Assembly: GCA_002700305.1 (NCBI GenBank)
Contig: PACZ01000012.1
Coordinates: 33,097 to 97,096 of the forward strand
Length of the DNA: 64,000 nt
Direction of reading: 5' to 3'
Source: Hyphomonas sp.
GTDB taxonomy: Bacteria; Pseudomonadota; Alphaproteobacteria; Caulobacterales; Hyphomonadaceae
Shown here: positions 10,388 through 20,223 of the stretch, in pieces
How the letters are laid out: every line of letters starts with the position of its first letter
How positions within the stretch are numbered: position 1 is the stretch's first letter
Program-made: the position numbers and the translations under genes
The notes under the pieces: generated by a model
Databases searched by the model: none
The model's input: the letters and a program-made list of their open reading frames with translations, nothing else
What the model was told of the DNA's origin: nothing

Positions 10388-12175
10388 ATGAAGGCCCTGT
10401 CAAATCTGCAGCGTGATGCGAAATTCCTCACAGGGGCGCTGAGTCTTCTGAAGTGGACGAAGGGGATTTCGCCCGACAGCGATTTCCTCGTGCCGGATGA
10501 TTTCGAGCGGGCCGTAGATGACCACGAGATCCGCATCGCCTTCCGTTTCGAAGGCCGTCTGACCACTTATGCCGAGTTTGACGCCCGCGCGAACCGCTAT
10601 GCCCACTGGGCACTGCAGCGGGGCCTGACGAAAGGCGACGTGGTCGCGCTCCTGATGGAGAACCGGCCGGATTATGTTGCCGCCTGGGTGGGCTTTTCCA
10701 AAGTCGGCGTGGTGACGGCGCTGATCAATACGAATCTCGACAGCGAGGCGCTGGCCTACAGCCTGAACATTGTCGGCGCGCAGAAGCTGATTACGGGCAC
10801 CGGGTTTGAAGATGCGGTGCACAGCGCCCAGCCATTCCTGGAGCAACCGCTCGACGTCTGGTCGTTCAACAGCACTGTCTTCCGCGACATCCGCACCGAT
10901 CTGAAAGACATGCCCACGCACCGGCCAACGCGCCTGCGCCGGGCGGGCCTGAAGGGCAAGGACACCTGCCTCTTCGTCTACACATCCGGCACGACCGGCA
11001 TGCCAAAGGCGGCGAAGCTGACCCATGCACGCGTTCGCACGCTGATGCGCAACTTTATCGGCCCGTGCGAGATCACGCCGAAGGACCGCATCCTGGAAGC
11101 GCTGCCGCTCTATCACGCGACCGGCGGCGTGTGCGCGGTGGGCGCGGCCCTGATGTGCGGGGCGAGCCTTATCCTGGAGCGTAAATTCTCCGCCAGCCGG
11201 TTCTGGGACGATGCGGCGCTGAATGGCGCGACCCTGTTCGTCTATATCGGCGAAATCTGCCGCTACCTGCTGAACCAGCCGGAGCGTCCTGCGGACAAGG
11301 CCCACCGGATCCGCGGCGGTTTCGGCAATGGCTTGCGCGGCGATGTCTGGGCGCGCTTTGCAGACCGGTTCGGCGTGTCGGACTTCAAGGAATTCTACGG
11401 ATCGACTGAAGGCAATGTCAGTCTCCTGAACATCGACGGGAAGGTCGGCGCCTGTGGCCGCATCCCGCCATGGATGCAGAAACCGTTCGCGCATGTGGCG
11501 TTCGTGAAGCCGGACATGGAAACCGAACAGCCGGTGCGCGGCGAAGACGGGTTCTGCGTGCGGGCAGGCGTGGACGAAGTCGGTGAAGTTCTGGGCCGGA
11601 TCGGCGATGACAACCGGACGCGCTTCGAGGGCTATACCGACAAGCGCGATACCGAAGGCAAGGTGCTGCACGATGTCTTCGAAAAGGGCGACATGTGGTT
11701 CCGCACAGGCGACCTGATGCGGAAGGATAAGGACGGCTACGTCTATTTCGTCGACCGTATCGGCGACACGTTCCGCTGGAAAGGCGAGAACGTGGCCACG
11801 AACGAAGTCGGCGAAGCCTTCTCACGCATCCAGGGTGTGGAGACGGCCAATGTTTACGGAATTGCCGTGCCCGGCGCCGATGGCAAGGCGGGCATGGCGG
11901 CAATCACGGCGTCGGATGAACTCGACATAGCTGGCCTCCACCGGCTGTTGGCAGAACGCCTGCCGGGATATGCCATCCCGGTCTTCCTGCGCGTGCAGAA
12001 GGAACCGGAGACCACCGGCACCTTCAAGTATCGCAAGTTCGAACTGGTGAAAGACGGGTTCGACCCGCACCAGGTCCGTGACCCGCTCTATGTCTACAAT
12101 GCCGAAGAAGACCGTTACGAGCCGATGACCGAAGAGGTCTACAGGAAGGTTGTGAACGGCGGCGGCCGGTTCTAG
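10388..12175 (+). CDS. long-chain acyl-CoA synthetase (very-long-chain/FATP-like AMP-binding enzyme)
   Basis: Activates fatty acids to acyl-CoA through an acyl-adenylate. The AMP-binding loop VYTSGTTGMPKAAKLTHAR lies near residues 198-216, followed by EFYGSTEGNVSLLN (motif A5), GDMWFRTGDLMRKDKDGYVYFVDRIGD (A7-A8) and a C-terminal FKYRKFELVKDGFDP, which is typical of the FATP/FadD6-like branch. I favour the ATG at 10388 because GAGG lies 8 bases upstream; an ATG at 10373 would add five residues. The gene converges with the RimK-like gene; the two stops overlap by 4 bp. Confidence 0.92.
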   Translation: MKALSNLQRDAKFLTGALSLLKWTKGISPDSDFLVPDDFERAVDDHEIRIAFRFEGRLTTYAEFDARANRYAHWALQRGLTKGDVVALLMENRPDYVAAWVGFSKVGVVTALINTNLDSEALAYSLNIVGAQKLITGTGFEDAVHSAQPFLEQPLDVWSFNSTVFRDIRTDLKDMPTHRPTRLRRAGLKGKDTCLFVYTSGTTGMPKAAKLTHARVRTLMRNFIGPCEITPKDRILEALPLYHATGGVCAVGAALMCGASLILERKFSASRFWDDAALNGATLFVYIGEICRYLLNQPERPADKAHRIRGGFGNGLRGDVWARFADRFGVSDFKEFYGSTEGNVSLLNIDGKVGACGRIPPWMQKPFAHVAFVKPDMETEQPVRGEDGFCVRAGVDEVGEVLGRIGDDNRTRFEGYTDKRDTEGKVLHDVFEKGDMWFRTGDLMRKDKDGYVYFVDRIGDTFRWKGENVATNEVGEAFSRIQGVETANVYGIAVPGADGKAGMAAITASDELDIAGLHRLLAERLPGYAIPVFLRVQKEPETTGTFKYRKFELVKDGFDPHQVRDPLYVYNAEEDRYEPMTEEVYRKVVNGGGRF

Positions 12176-13644
12176 GCGATCCGGCCCATGCGCTGCTCGA
12201 GGCGTGTGGAGAACCAGGAAATCAGGCGGCGCCACAGCTCATCCTTCAGGACAGCGCCTTCGACATCATGGTCGATTGACGGGTTGTCATTGATCTCGAT
12301 GATCATCACGCCCCGGTCTGTCTCTTTCAGATCCACGCCATAAAGGCCGTCGCCGATCAGGCGGGCGGAACGCACGGCGGCGTCCACGATGGCTGGCGGC
12401 GCATCCTCAACTGCAACGGTCTTGAAACCGCCTTCGGTCGTCTTGCCATCCGGGCCGTGTTTCACGATTTGCCAGTGGCCGCGTGCCATCTTGTACTGGC
12501 AGGCATAAAGCGGCTCTCCGTTCAGAACGCCGATACGCCAGTCGAACTTGGTTGGCACAAACTCCTGCGCGATGACGAGGGCAGTGGTCTCGAACATCGC
12601 CTTCACGCCGTCCTTGAGTTCTTCCAGCGTCCGCGCCTTCACCATGTTGGAGCCGAAAGAGCCGTCCGGCGTCTTCAGGACAACCGGTGAGCCAAGCTTG
12701 TTGAACACAGCTTCCAGGTCTGACTTCTCGTCGAGGATCTCCGTCTGCGGAATGGGCAGGCCGGCCTTTTCCAGGATTTCCTTCAGGTACACCTTGTTCG
12801 TGCAGCGGATCATGGAATGCGTGTCGTCGATGACGGGCATGCCTTCCTGCTCGGCCCGGCGGGCGAACTTGTAGGTGTAGTTATTGATCTGCGTTGTCGC
12901 GCGGATGAACAGGGCATCGAACTCGGCGAGGCTGGTCAGGTCGGACGGGTCGATGATCTCAACCTCGACGCCCATCTTCGCCGCGACGTCTGCGAGGCGT
13001 TTGATGGAGGCCGGTTTAGACGGCGCTGTATGCGTTTCGTTCGGGTCGACCAGAACGGCGAGGGCCCATTTGGCGGGGGCCTTCGTCTTCGGTTCGCTGA
13101 TGCGGCCGCTGGTATAGGTCTCCATCGCCCGGAGGAAAAAGTCCCGCCGCTCGCCTTTCAGTTTCTGGGGTGGCACCATGCGTACACGGGCAATGCCATG
13201 CGGGGCGGCCGGGTCGAACTCGACTTCCAGGGCCGGGACGCGAAACCAGTCGGAGACTTCGCGGGCGAGCCGTTCATAGCCTGCCGTTTCCGGCTTCGAG
13301 AAAGCGACGAACAGGCTACCGGTTTCCGGCGCCCCCTTGGCGCGGGCATCCCGCAGGCGCTCGCCAAGATCGGGCAGGGCGTGACTGTAGAGCCCCTTGG
13401 CCGACAGCTCGACCATGGTCTGCACACTAGGGCTGACCCGGTGACCGCGGGCCTCTGCCAGCAGGGAGGCGTAATAGCCTTCCGACTGGTAGCCGTAGGA
13501 CCGGCAGAGGTTCAGGATATAGGGGCGCCGTCCGGCAAACAGGGCCGGGCGGGTGATATAGTCCGCCACACGGAGCACTTTGTGCGGTGTTTCGGCTTGT
13601 GAAATGTCGTTCGCGTTTTCGACGAGAATGACCCAGTCGGTCAT
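12172..13644 (-). CDS. RimK-family ATP-grasp ligase with N-terminal RLAN-type domain
   Basis: Predicted ATP-dependent carboxylate-amine ligase of the RimK family. The 490-residue protein is longer than RimK itself (about 300). Residues 1-200 form the accessory N-terminal domain seen in these proteins, including RPYILNLCRSYGYQSEGYYASLLAEARGH. The ATP-grasp part follows, with SPVVLKTPDGSFGSNMVKA (ATP-binding lysine and glycine-rich loop) and the metal-binding end VMIIEINDNPSIDHDVEG. It follows a GNAT gene by 14 bp, a pairing I recall from other alphaproteobacteria. The substrate is not known. Confidence 0.88.
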   Translation of the reverse strand: MTDWVILVENANDISQAETPHKVLRVADYITRPALFAGRRPYILNLCRSYGYQSEGYYASLLAEARGHRVSPSVQTMVELSAKGLYSHALPDLGERLRDARAKGAPETGSLFVAFSKPETAGYERLAREVSDWFRVPALEVEFDPAAPHGIARVRMVPPQKLKGERRDFFLRAMETYTSGRISEPKTKAPAKWALAVLVDPNETHTAPSKPASIKRLADVAAKMGVEVEIIDPSDLTSLAEFDALFIRATTQINNYTYKFARRAEQEGMPVIDDTHSMIRCTNKVYLKEILEKAGLPIPQTEILDEKSDLEAVFNKLGSPVVLKTPDGSFGSNMVKARTLEELKDGVKAMFETTALVIAQEFVPTKFDWRIGVLNGEPLYACQYKMARGHWQIVKHGPDGKTTEGGFKTVAVEDAPPAIVDAAVRSARLIGDGLYGVDLKETDRGVMIIEINDNPSIDHDVEGAVLKDELWRRLISWFSTRLEQRMGRIA

Positions 13645-13658
13645 GAAAGTGCTGTGCC

Positions 13659-14111
13659 TCAGAGAAGGATGGGTTTTTCCATCCGGGCTGCTGTTTCCCC
13701 GTCCGGATAATAGGACGGTATTTGCGCCATTACGCGGAAATCGTGGCGTTCGTAAAGCCGGATTGCAGTGACATTGGATTGGCGCACTTCCAGCCGTATC
13801 CGATCACAGCCCCGCGCCCGGGCATCGGCCTCTCCGGCTGCCAGTAGCGCGGCGGCAATGCCCTGTCCGCGATGACTTGGCGAGACGGTCAGAGAGTAGA
13901 GGCGGGCGACTTTCGTCCCTGTGCGGTAGAGGTAAACCGCCGCGCCGCAGATTTCGCCATCACAAACAGCGACATAGGCCATGGACTGCCCGCGCAGCAG
14001 GCGCCGCCAGGTGCGGATCGGGAAACGGTCCTCTTCGGGAAAGCTTTGCTCCAGCGCCACAAGGGCGGGGATATCGGTTTCGATGGCGGGCCGTATCCGG
14101 GCGGCGGTCAC
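13659..14111 (-). CDS. GNAT-family N-acetyltransferase (RimI-like)
   Basis: A 150-residue acetyl-CoA-dependent acetyltransferase. The acetyl-CoA loop is in [18 protein letters not shown] (about 74-91), and the C-terminal half has [23 protein letters not shown], which resembles RimI. Its start overlaps the end of proB by 4 bp and it precedes the RimK-like ligase by 14 bp, so the three minus-strand genes likely form one transcript. A joint action with the ligase on a peptide or protein N-terminus is plausible but is inference from gene order. Confidence 0.88.
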   Translation of the reverse strand: MTAARIRPAIETDIPALVALEQSFPEEDRFPIRTWRRLLRGQSMAYVAVCDGEICGAAVYLYRTGTKVARLYSLTVSPSHRGQGIAAALLAAGEADARARGCDRIRLEVRQSNVTAIRLYERHDFRVMAQIPSYYPDGETAARMEKPILL

Positions 14112-15223
14112 GCGCGGACCATGTCGTCACGGTGGACGATGGCGGGGCGGCCGCGATAGCCGAGAATTGTCTCGGTTTCCTCGCTCTGGCGCCCGGCGAT
14201 GCGCTGGATGTCGGCTGCGGAGTAGGCGGTGACGCCTCGCGCGATGATTTTACCGTCCGGGCCCTTGATGGCGACGGCGGCGCCCTTGTCGAAACTGCCT
14301 TCCACACCGGTGACGCCGACGGCCAGCAGGCTGGCGCCATCTGTCAGGGCGCGGGCGGCGCCTTTGTCGACAGTGATGAAGCCTTCCGGCTGGAGGTGTC
14401 CGGCGAGCCAGGCTTCGCGGGCGCGGGCGGGTGTGGTGTTGGCACGGATCAGCGTTGCCCGTGCGCCTTCGGCGAGGGCCAGCAGCGGATGCTCGCGGTT
14501 GCCGATGGTGATGACGGTGGAGCAGCCGGCCGCATGCGCAATGCGCGCGGCCGCAAGCTTTGTCACCATGCCGCCCGAACCGACGCCCGCCGATGCATTG
14601 GCGCCCGTCGCCATGGCATCGTGTTCCGGCGTCAGCGCGTCCAGCACATCGATATGCGTGGCATCGGGGTGGCTGCGCGGGTCGGCCGTGTAGAGGCCGT
14701 CTATGTCGGACAGGAGGACCAGCAGGTCTGCTCCCATCATCTGGGCGACCCGGGCGGCGAGCCGGTCATTGTCGCCATAACGGATCTCTTCGGTGGCGAC
14801 CGTGTCGTTCTCGTTGATCACGGGAACGACGCCTGCTTCCAGCAGGGTTTCCAGCGTGGCACGGGCGTTCAGCCAGCGGCGGCGGATTTCCGTGTCGGTC
14901 GGCGTCAGCAGCGCCTGGCCCACGGTCAGTCCATGCGGCACGAAGGCAGCAGAGAGCGCGGCCATCAGGCGCGGCTGGCCGATGGAGGCTGCGGCCTGTT
15001 TCTGGTCGAGCCGCGCGGTGCCCGCTGAGCCGAGCTCGGCCCGGCCAAGGGCTACGGCGCCGGACGACACGAGAATCACATCCTGCCCGCGTGCCCGGCA
15101 GGCGGCGATGTCGGCGGCCAGCTTCTCCAGCCAGGCAAGCCGGGGGTGTCCGTCCTCGGCGATCAGGGCCGATCCGGTTTTCACGACGATGCGTCTGGCG
15201 TGGGCGAGGGCGTCAGCGGTCAT
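14108..15223 (-). CDS. proB: glutamate 5-kinase
   Basis: Phosphorylates glutamate, the first step of proline synthesis. The 371-residue protein has the amino acid kinase start [11 protein letters not shown], the nucleotide segment [18 protein letters not shown] (about 49-66), the glutamate-binding [22 protein letters not shown] (middle) and a C-terminal PUA domain of roughly 90 residues with [11 protein letters not shown] and [17 protein letters not shown]. In many alphaproteobacteria proB follows obg directly. Here a small plus-strand gene separates the two. Confidence 0.96.
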   Translation of the reverse strand: MTADALAHARRIVVKTGSALIAEDGHPRLAWLEKLAADIAACRARGQDVILVSSGAVALGRAELGSAGTARLDQKQAAASIGQPRLMAALSAAFVPHGLTVGQALLTPTDTEIRRRWLNARATLETLLEAGVVPVINENDTVATEEIRYGDNDRLAARVAQMMGADLLVLLSDIDGLYTADPRSHPDATHIDVLDALTPEHDAMATGANASAGVGSGGMVTKLAAARIAHAAGCSTVITIGNREHPLLALAEGARATLIRANTTPARAREAWLAGHLQPEGFITVDKGAARALTDGASLLAVGVTGVEGSFDKGAAVAIKGPDGKIIARGVTAYSAADIQRIAGRQSEETETILGYRGRPAIVHRDDMVRA

Positions 15224-15324
15224 GGCGCGCAGCGATACATGAGAGCGGGCGTTCCCGGAAGGAAAAAGTCGAGCGTTGACAAGGCCCGCCGTTGCGCCTC
15301 AGTGAAACGAAAAGAGAGGTGCCC

Positions 15325-15552
15325 ATGCCGCAATTCAACCTGATCCTGATTACACCCGAACAGGCCGCCGGCCACGACGTGCTGGAGCACACGGCGGGTA
15401 CGCCGCTGCGCGAAGGTGGCGGCGACGAGACCTATCGCTGCGGACGGTGCAAGACGACGCTGCTGGTGGATGTGGCTCATCATGATGCGCATGGCGTGAT
15501 CGTGAAGTGCGGAAAGTGCGGCGCGATCAATACGGAACCGCATCACCACTAG
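15325..15552 (+). CDS. small zinc-ribbon protein of unknown function
   Basis: A 75-residue protein read on the plus strand between the minus-strand genes proB and obg. AGAGAGG lies just before the ATG. The only clear feature is a four-cysteine zinc ribbon, YRCGRC at about 37-42 and VKCGKCGA at about 60-67, followed by a histidine-rich end (EPHHH). The first 30 residues (NLILITPEQAAGHDVLEHTAG) carry no motif I recognise. It has its own start and good codon structure, so I consider it a real gene, but no function can be assigned. Confidence 0.75.
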   Translation: MPQFNLILITPEQAAGHDVLEHTAGTPLREGGGDETYRCGRCKTTLLVDVAHHDAHGVIVKCGKCGAINTEPHHH

Positions 15553-15567
15553 GCCCTTGCTCGGGCG

Positions 15568-16623
<1,056 letters not shown>

Positions 16624-16632
16624 TTACGTGTT

Positions 16633-17148
16633 TCAGCCGACGCGCGCCATGTCGAAATGGTCGACCCGCTCGCCGCGGCCCATGCAGAAGATACTGCGCC
16701 GGTCCGCTTTCATGAACTGCAGCTTTTCCAGAACGCGGCCGGATGCCGGATTGTCGACCAGGTAGCCAGAGACGAAAGCCCGCTCCCCCCGGTCGCGCAA
16801 CCACTGGATCAGGGCTCCAGCCGCTTCGGTCATGAAGCCATGGCCCCAGGCCGATGGCGCCAGCCAGTAGCCGATATTGAAGGGCAGGTGCGTGTCCTTC
16901 CGCTCGCCGCTGACGACACCGATCAGGCGCTTGTCCTGCTCGATTCCCAGCACATGCTTCGTATTGGTTTCCCGCCCGGATGGGTGCTTGGCGATCCAGT
17001 CTTCCGTCTGTGCCACGGTTTGGTGAGCCGGAATGCTGATAACCATTCTGTAGATCTGTGGCTGGTTCACCAGATCGGTGATGGTGGGGGCATCCTCCAG
17101 CCAGATGCGGCGCAAGGTGAGCCGGTCTGTCGTTATGACGGCACTCAT
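16633..17148 (-). CDS. GNAT-family N-acetyltransferase (RimJ/RimL-like)
   Basis: Begins at the ATG at 17148 with SAVITTDRLTLRRIWLED, the standard opening of the RimJ/RimL branch, giving 171 residues. The frame runs 36 codons further upstream but that part overlaps the rpmA terminator and shows no domain. The acetyl-CoA loop is represented by WGHGFMTEAAGALIQWLRD (about 98-116), and NPASGRVLEKLQFMKA follows. Genes of this type commonly lie between rpmA and obg in alphaproteobacteria. The target protein or metabolite is unknown. Confidence 0.88.
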   Translation of the reverse strand: MSAVITTDRLTLRRIWLEDAPTITDLVNQPQIYRMVISIPAHQTVAQTEDWIAKHPSGRETNTKHVLGIEQDKRLIGVVSGERKDTHLPFNIGYWLAPSAWGHGFMTEAAGALIQWLRDRGERAFVSGYLVDNPASGRVLEKLQFMKADRRSIFCMGRGERVDHFDMARVG

Positions 17149-17192
17149 GCTGTGACTCCTTCCTGAGTCGTTCGCCAGCAGGGGAGACATTG

Positions 17193-17224
17193 AAAAAAGG
17201 GGGAGACAGTGGCCTGCCTCCCCC
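17193..17224 (-). terminator. rho-independent terminator after rpmA
   Basis: Read on the minus strand: an 11-bp stem GGGGGAGGCAG / CTGTCTCCCCC (one G-U pair), a four-base loop, then six T residues. It lies 58 bp after the rpmA stop and just before the GNAT-obg genes, so the ribosomal-protein transcript can end here while the GNAT-obg pair needs its own promoter or read-through. Confidence 0.85.
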
Positions 17225-17281
17225 TGGAAACTGATCGTCTGAAGCGATCCGGCCACGTTCCCGCGGCCGCGCTGTCAGCCG

Positions 17282-17551
17282 CTATTCTGCTGCTTCCGCT
17301 GCCGGTACAATGTTCACGTAGACGCGGCCCTTGGCCTTCTTCGCAAACTCGACCTTGCCCTCGGTGAGCGCAAAGAGGGTGTGATCGCGGCCCATGCCGA
17401 CGCCTTTGCCCGGCCATTTCTGGGTGCCGCGCTGACGAACGAGAATGTTGCCCGGGATGACGTGCTCGCCACCGAACTTCTTCACGCCGAGGTACTTCGG
17501 ATTCGAATCGCGGCCGTTGCGGGACGAACCACCTGATTTCTTATGAGCCAT
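17282..17551 (-). CDS. rpmA: 50S ribosomal protein L27
   Basis: An 89-residue L27. The start [21 protein letters not shown] is the conserved N-terminal arm that reaches toward the peptidyl-transferase centre, followed by [17 protein letters not shown] and [20 protein letters not shown]. It has no N-terminal cleavage extension of the Firmicutes type. It follows rplU at about 40 bp and ends before a strong terminator. Confidence 0.98.
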   Translation of the reverse strand: MAHKKSGGSSRNGRDSNPKYLGVKKFGGEHVIPGNILVRQRGTQKWPGKGVGMGRDHTLFALTEGKVEFAKKAKGRVYVNIVPAAEAAE

Positions 17552-17592
17552 AGTCTGCTCCTGATCCTTTAGCGGAGGGCCTTATACAGGCC

Positions 17593-18219
17593 TTATGCGT
17601 CTTTTGCGAGTTCTTTTGCCTGCTCGACCCAGCCATCCTTGGCAAAGCGGCCAGACAGGCTGAGCTGTTCTTCCAGCTCGGCAATCTGAGCGTCGGTGAG
17701 GGCAGCGATCTGAGCGAAGGTGGTGATGCCTGCGCCGTTCAGCTTTTTCTCAAGGGCCGGGCCGATGCCGGTCAGTTTCTTGAGGTTGTCAGCAGCGCCC
17801 GCTTCAGCGGCCGGGGCAGCAGCAGCCTCTGCTTTCGGAGCGGCGGCTTCAGCCTTCGGGGCCTCTTCCGTCTTGGCAGCGGCTTTTTTCGCCGGCTTTT
17901 TGGCACCGTCAGCGCTGATGCCGGTGATTTTCACCACGGTCAGGTGCTGTTTGTGGCCGATCGTGCGGCGGTAGGTCTGGCGCTGGCGCTTCTTGCGCGT
18001 GATGACCTTGTCACCACGGGTCTGCTCAGCGACTTCACCGGTCACCGCGGCGCCGGCCACGACGGGCGCGCCAACAGTAACATTTGCGCCTTCGCCCAGC
18101 ATCAGGACGGTATCGAACACCACATCCTTGCCAGCTTCGGCATTAAGCTTCTCGACAACAATCGTATCGCCTTCAGCGACCTTGTATTGTTTGCCACCTG
18201 TCTTGATGACCGCGAACAT
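17593..18219 (-). CDS. rplU: 50S ribosomal protein L21 with C-terminal helix-hairpin-helix extension
   Basis: Residues 1-104 are a normal L21 ([17 protein letters not shown] at the start; [22 protein letters not shown] at about 77-98). Residues 105-143 are a low-complexity Lys/Ala/Pro/Glu linker ([10 protein letters not shown], repeated APKAEAA). Residues 144-208 form a second module with [20 protein letters not shown], a helix-hairpin-helix-like segment. The total of 208 residues is about twice the usual 103. Similar extensions occur in some alphaproteobacteria; the role of the extra module is not known to me. Confidence 0.95.
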   Translation of the reverse strand: MFAVIKTGGKQYKVAEGDTIVVEKLNAEAGKDVVFDTVLMLGEGANVTVGAPVVAGAAVTGEVAEQTRGDKVITRKKRQRQTYRRTIGHKQHLTVVKITGISADGAKKPAKKAAAKTEEAPKAEAAAPKAEAAAAPAAEAGAADNLKKLTGIGPALEKKLNGAGITTFAQIAALTDAQIAELEEQLSLSGRFAKDGWVEQAKELAKDA

Positions 18220-18295
18220 GTGGTCTCATCCTTCCGGCGTGGAAATAAACGGGATATGCACGGGAGCCGTCACCGGCCCCGCGCCTGAAGCGGGG

Positions 18296-18324
18296 GGTAA
18301 ACACTAAAGCGGCAGCGCTGTCAA
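18296..18324 (-). promoter_or_regulatory. candidate rplU-rpmA promoter
   Basis: On the minus strand TTGACA (18324-18319), a 17-base spacer and TTTACC (18301-18296) stand about 77 bases before the rplU start. The leader between them contains a CCCCGC...GCGGGG inverted repeat, a possible leader structure. This is a match by eye to the sigma-70 consensus, not a mapped promoter. Confidence 0.5.
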
Positions 18325-18400
18325 ATATCATCTTCAGGCGTTTTCAGGTGGTTGAAATCTGCGCGCAGTCATTATAGGTGACGGCGCTTCAACACCGGCG

Positions 18401-18491
18401 CGGAGAGGTGCTAGAGTGGTTGAATAGGCTAGTCTCGAAAACTAGTGAACTCGCAAGGGTTCCGAGGGTTCGAATCCCTCTCTCTCCGCCA
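18401..18491 (+). tRNA. tRNA-Ser (anticodon CGA)
   Basis: A 91-base class II tRNA with a long variable arm. The acceptor CGGAGAG pairs with CTCTCCG, CCA is encoded, the anticodon arm is CTAGTCTCGAAAACTAG with anticodon CGA (reads UCG), and the T-arm is GGGTTCGAATCCC. Its 3' end borders a stretch of recombinase and insertion-sequence relics, which makes it a candidate integration site for the island to its right. Confidence 0.95.
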
Positions 18492-18580
18492 GCCACACCC
18501 CTAGTCAGAGAAAAGTACCGTCACGTCCGCGCAAAGCCCCACACCGCGGGCTTTGGCGCCAGGGCTGCGTCTCCGTTTCC

Positions 18581-18826
18581 GGAACAGGGGAGATTTTGTG
18601 CCCGAAATCCGCCGCCGTCTCCGATCGCCAAATGCAACAGTACCCTCAGGCCCGATTTCCCTGATAATCCGCGATTTACAGGGATAATCGGCAAAATAAC
18701 AGGGAAACGCCCCGCAGCGCGCCTGGAAACACGCGTGAAATCAATGGGTTTCGGGTAAATTCCCAACTTCAGGAACAGGGAATTTCCCGAAGACGAACAG
18801 GGAATTGTATTTAGAGAACAGGGAAT
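18581..18826. repeat. dispersed short AACAGGGAA repeats
   Basis: Six spaced copies of a short motif around AACAGGGAA(TT) begin near 18583, 18678, 18698, 18774, 18796 and 18817. Variants include AACAGGGGA, ACAGGGATAA and AACAGGGAATT. The stretch from tRNA-Ser to 18840 has no credible gene. I recall such AACAGGGAA repeats downstream of recombinase genes in rhizobia and sphingomonads; the relic at 18840-19090 fits that pattern. Confidence 0.5.
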
Positions 18827-18839
18827 CGGATCGCCGGTA

Positions 18840-19090
18840 TCAGGGAGCCGCTTTGAACCCCAGCGTCGTCCATTGTTCATCCCAGTCCAACGGAATGTCG
18901 GAAGTTACGAGTTGCGTCAGTGTCAGACCCTCGGGCTGTCGTTCATTCAGGATCGTCCCGACAATAGCGGGCGACAGAACGCCTGCTGAATGCGCTGCCG
19001 GAGCATGAGTGTCTGCCACCCATAGCGTGCGGCAATGTCCTTCATGAGGGTGCCGGCTTTGATTTCCTCCAGCCAGGAATGCGGCCGGCA
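18840..19090 (-). pseudogene. recombinase C-terminal relic, frameshifted
   Basis: The minus strand encodes two adjoining pieces of what looks like the C-terminal end of a serine site-specific recombinase of a type common in alphaproteobacteria. The first piece reads WLEEIKAGTLMKDIAARYGW and onward to IQQAF. The second continues one base out of frame with LSPAIVGTILNERQPEGLT and ends IPLDWDEQWTTLGFKAAP. Restoring one C at about 18978 joins them as QQAF-LSPAIVG. Only about 80 residues survive; the catalytic N-terminal domain is gone, apparently replaced by the insertion-sequence fragment at 19094. Confidence 0.7.
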
Positions 19091-19093
19091 TTC

Positions 19094-19361
19094 AGAATAA
19101 TCGCGCAGAGAACTCACACCTACCATTCCGACGAAGAGAGCGAGCGATGTCTCGATTCCGGAGGATGCGAAGTCTGCAGAAGTTCGTCTCAGTCCATTCG
19201 TCTGTATACAACCACTTCAATCATCAAAGGAATATCGAGAGCAGGGTCAGGTTCAAATCTCTACGTGACGCCGCTCATTTCGAGTGGCGCGAGCGTCTGG
19301 TTGCCTGAGATCTGCTAGTCAGTGAAAATCGGAGGCTGGTTCGACTTCGTCTGACGGCACC
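19094..19361 (+). mobile_element. IS6-family element remnant A (right part)
   Basis: About 268 bp closely similar to the right third of the element at 27422-28239. Reading through, it encodes the transposase C-terminus (FRRMRSLQKF, HSSVYNHFNHQRNIESR) with substitutions and broken frames, then the right-end sequence ending CTGACGGCACC. It abuts the recombinase relic on one side and the end of the N-ATPase operon on the other. It has the same orientation as the other copies. Confidence 0.8.
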
Positions 19362-19413
19362 TGAATGTCAGCAATGTCCCCAATCGCAAAGAGTCTGTAT
19401 CTGCGCTTACGGG

Positions 19414-20223
19414 TCAGCGTTTGTAGGCTGATAACTCTATCATTTCCGTTGTCATTTGCTCCTGTCGGGCCTGCTGGTAAGCCTGCTCTACTTCCGTCCG
19501 GCGCTTGCGAAGATTGTTCTGCGCCCGGGCCATGGCTTCAACTCTTGCGCGGGCTTCCGTTTCGGCTCCCTGCATCATGACCCGGGCGACGCTGGCAAAC
19601 AGTGCTTCCTGAAGAAGGCCAGTCAGTAGCTCGGCCGCGGGCAGGGTCGTGATAGGCGGGATCTGCGACGTGCCCTCCTCCGGTGGGGCTGGCGGGAACA
19701 GGCGGGATAGGGTCGGGCTGTGTCCAGCATGTACCGATCCGGTCAGGGCGTGGATCACACCGGGATAATGTACCGACTGTTCAACCAGCACATCTGTCGT
19801 CTGGCTGGCCAGTGCCGGAATGGCCGCAGGATGCCCCGGCAGGTCAGCCGACCAGAGGGGCTTGTGGCCGGCGGCTTTCAGCATGTCTTCAGTCCGGGCG
19901 CCGATCACGATCAGCCCCATGCCAGGCTTGAGCGTGGATTGCGCAGCCACGGCAATGTGTTCCGGATAGGCACCGCAAAAGCCCTGCGCTGCACCGACCA
20001 CAAGCAGCAGGCCTGGTCCTTCCGTCTCCATCTGCGGGGCTGACGCCGCGAGCGAAGTCGCCAGCGCATGTGTTACGGTCCCGGCATAAGCATCGATCGC
20101 CCTGACGGCGGTATCCGCGGAACTAGCGTGACCGGCTGCGATAGCGCGCAGCGCGCCGACAACATCACCTATCTCGTCGAGGCTTTGCAGCCGGTGTTGG
20201 ATTTCTTCTGGGCGCTGGCTCAT
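19414..20223 (-). CDS. atpG: N-type ATPase gamma-like subunit
   Basis: Last gene of the nine-gene N-ATPase operon; gamma is the central rotor shaft. The 269-residue protein keeps the N-terminal and C-terminal coiled-coil helices ([21 protein letters not shown]... and [43 protein letters not shown]) that pair inside the catalytic head. The middle part is divergent from ordinary F-type gamma, as is usual for the N-type. Its start overlaps the atpA stop by 4 bp. No delta subunit is present. Confidence 0.88.
   Translation of the reverse strand: MSQRPEEIQHRLQSLDEIGDVVGALRAIAAGHASSADTAVRAIDAYAGTVTHALATSLAASAPQMETEGPGLLLVVGAAQGFCGAYPEHIAVAAQSTLKPGMGLIVIGARTEDMLKAAGHKPLWSADLPGHPAAIPALASQTTDVLVEQSVHYPGVIHALTGSVHAGHSPTLSRLFPPAPPEEGTSQIPPITTLPAAELLTGLLQEALFASVARVMMQGAETEARARVEAMARAQNNLRKRRTEVEQAYQQARQEQMTTEMIELSAYKR

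Noticed and set aside
13877..15028. A 383-codon plus-strand frame over proB and the GNAT gene
   Set aside because: Antisense to well-supported genes; repetitive Arg/Gly composition typical of shadows.
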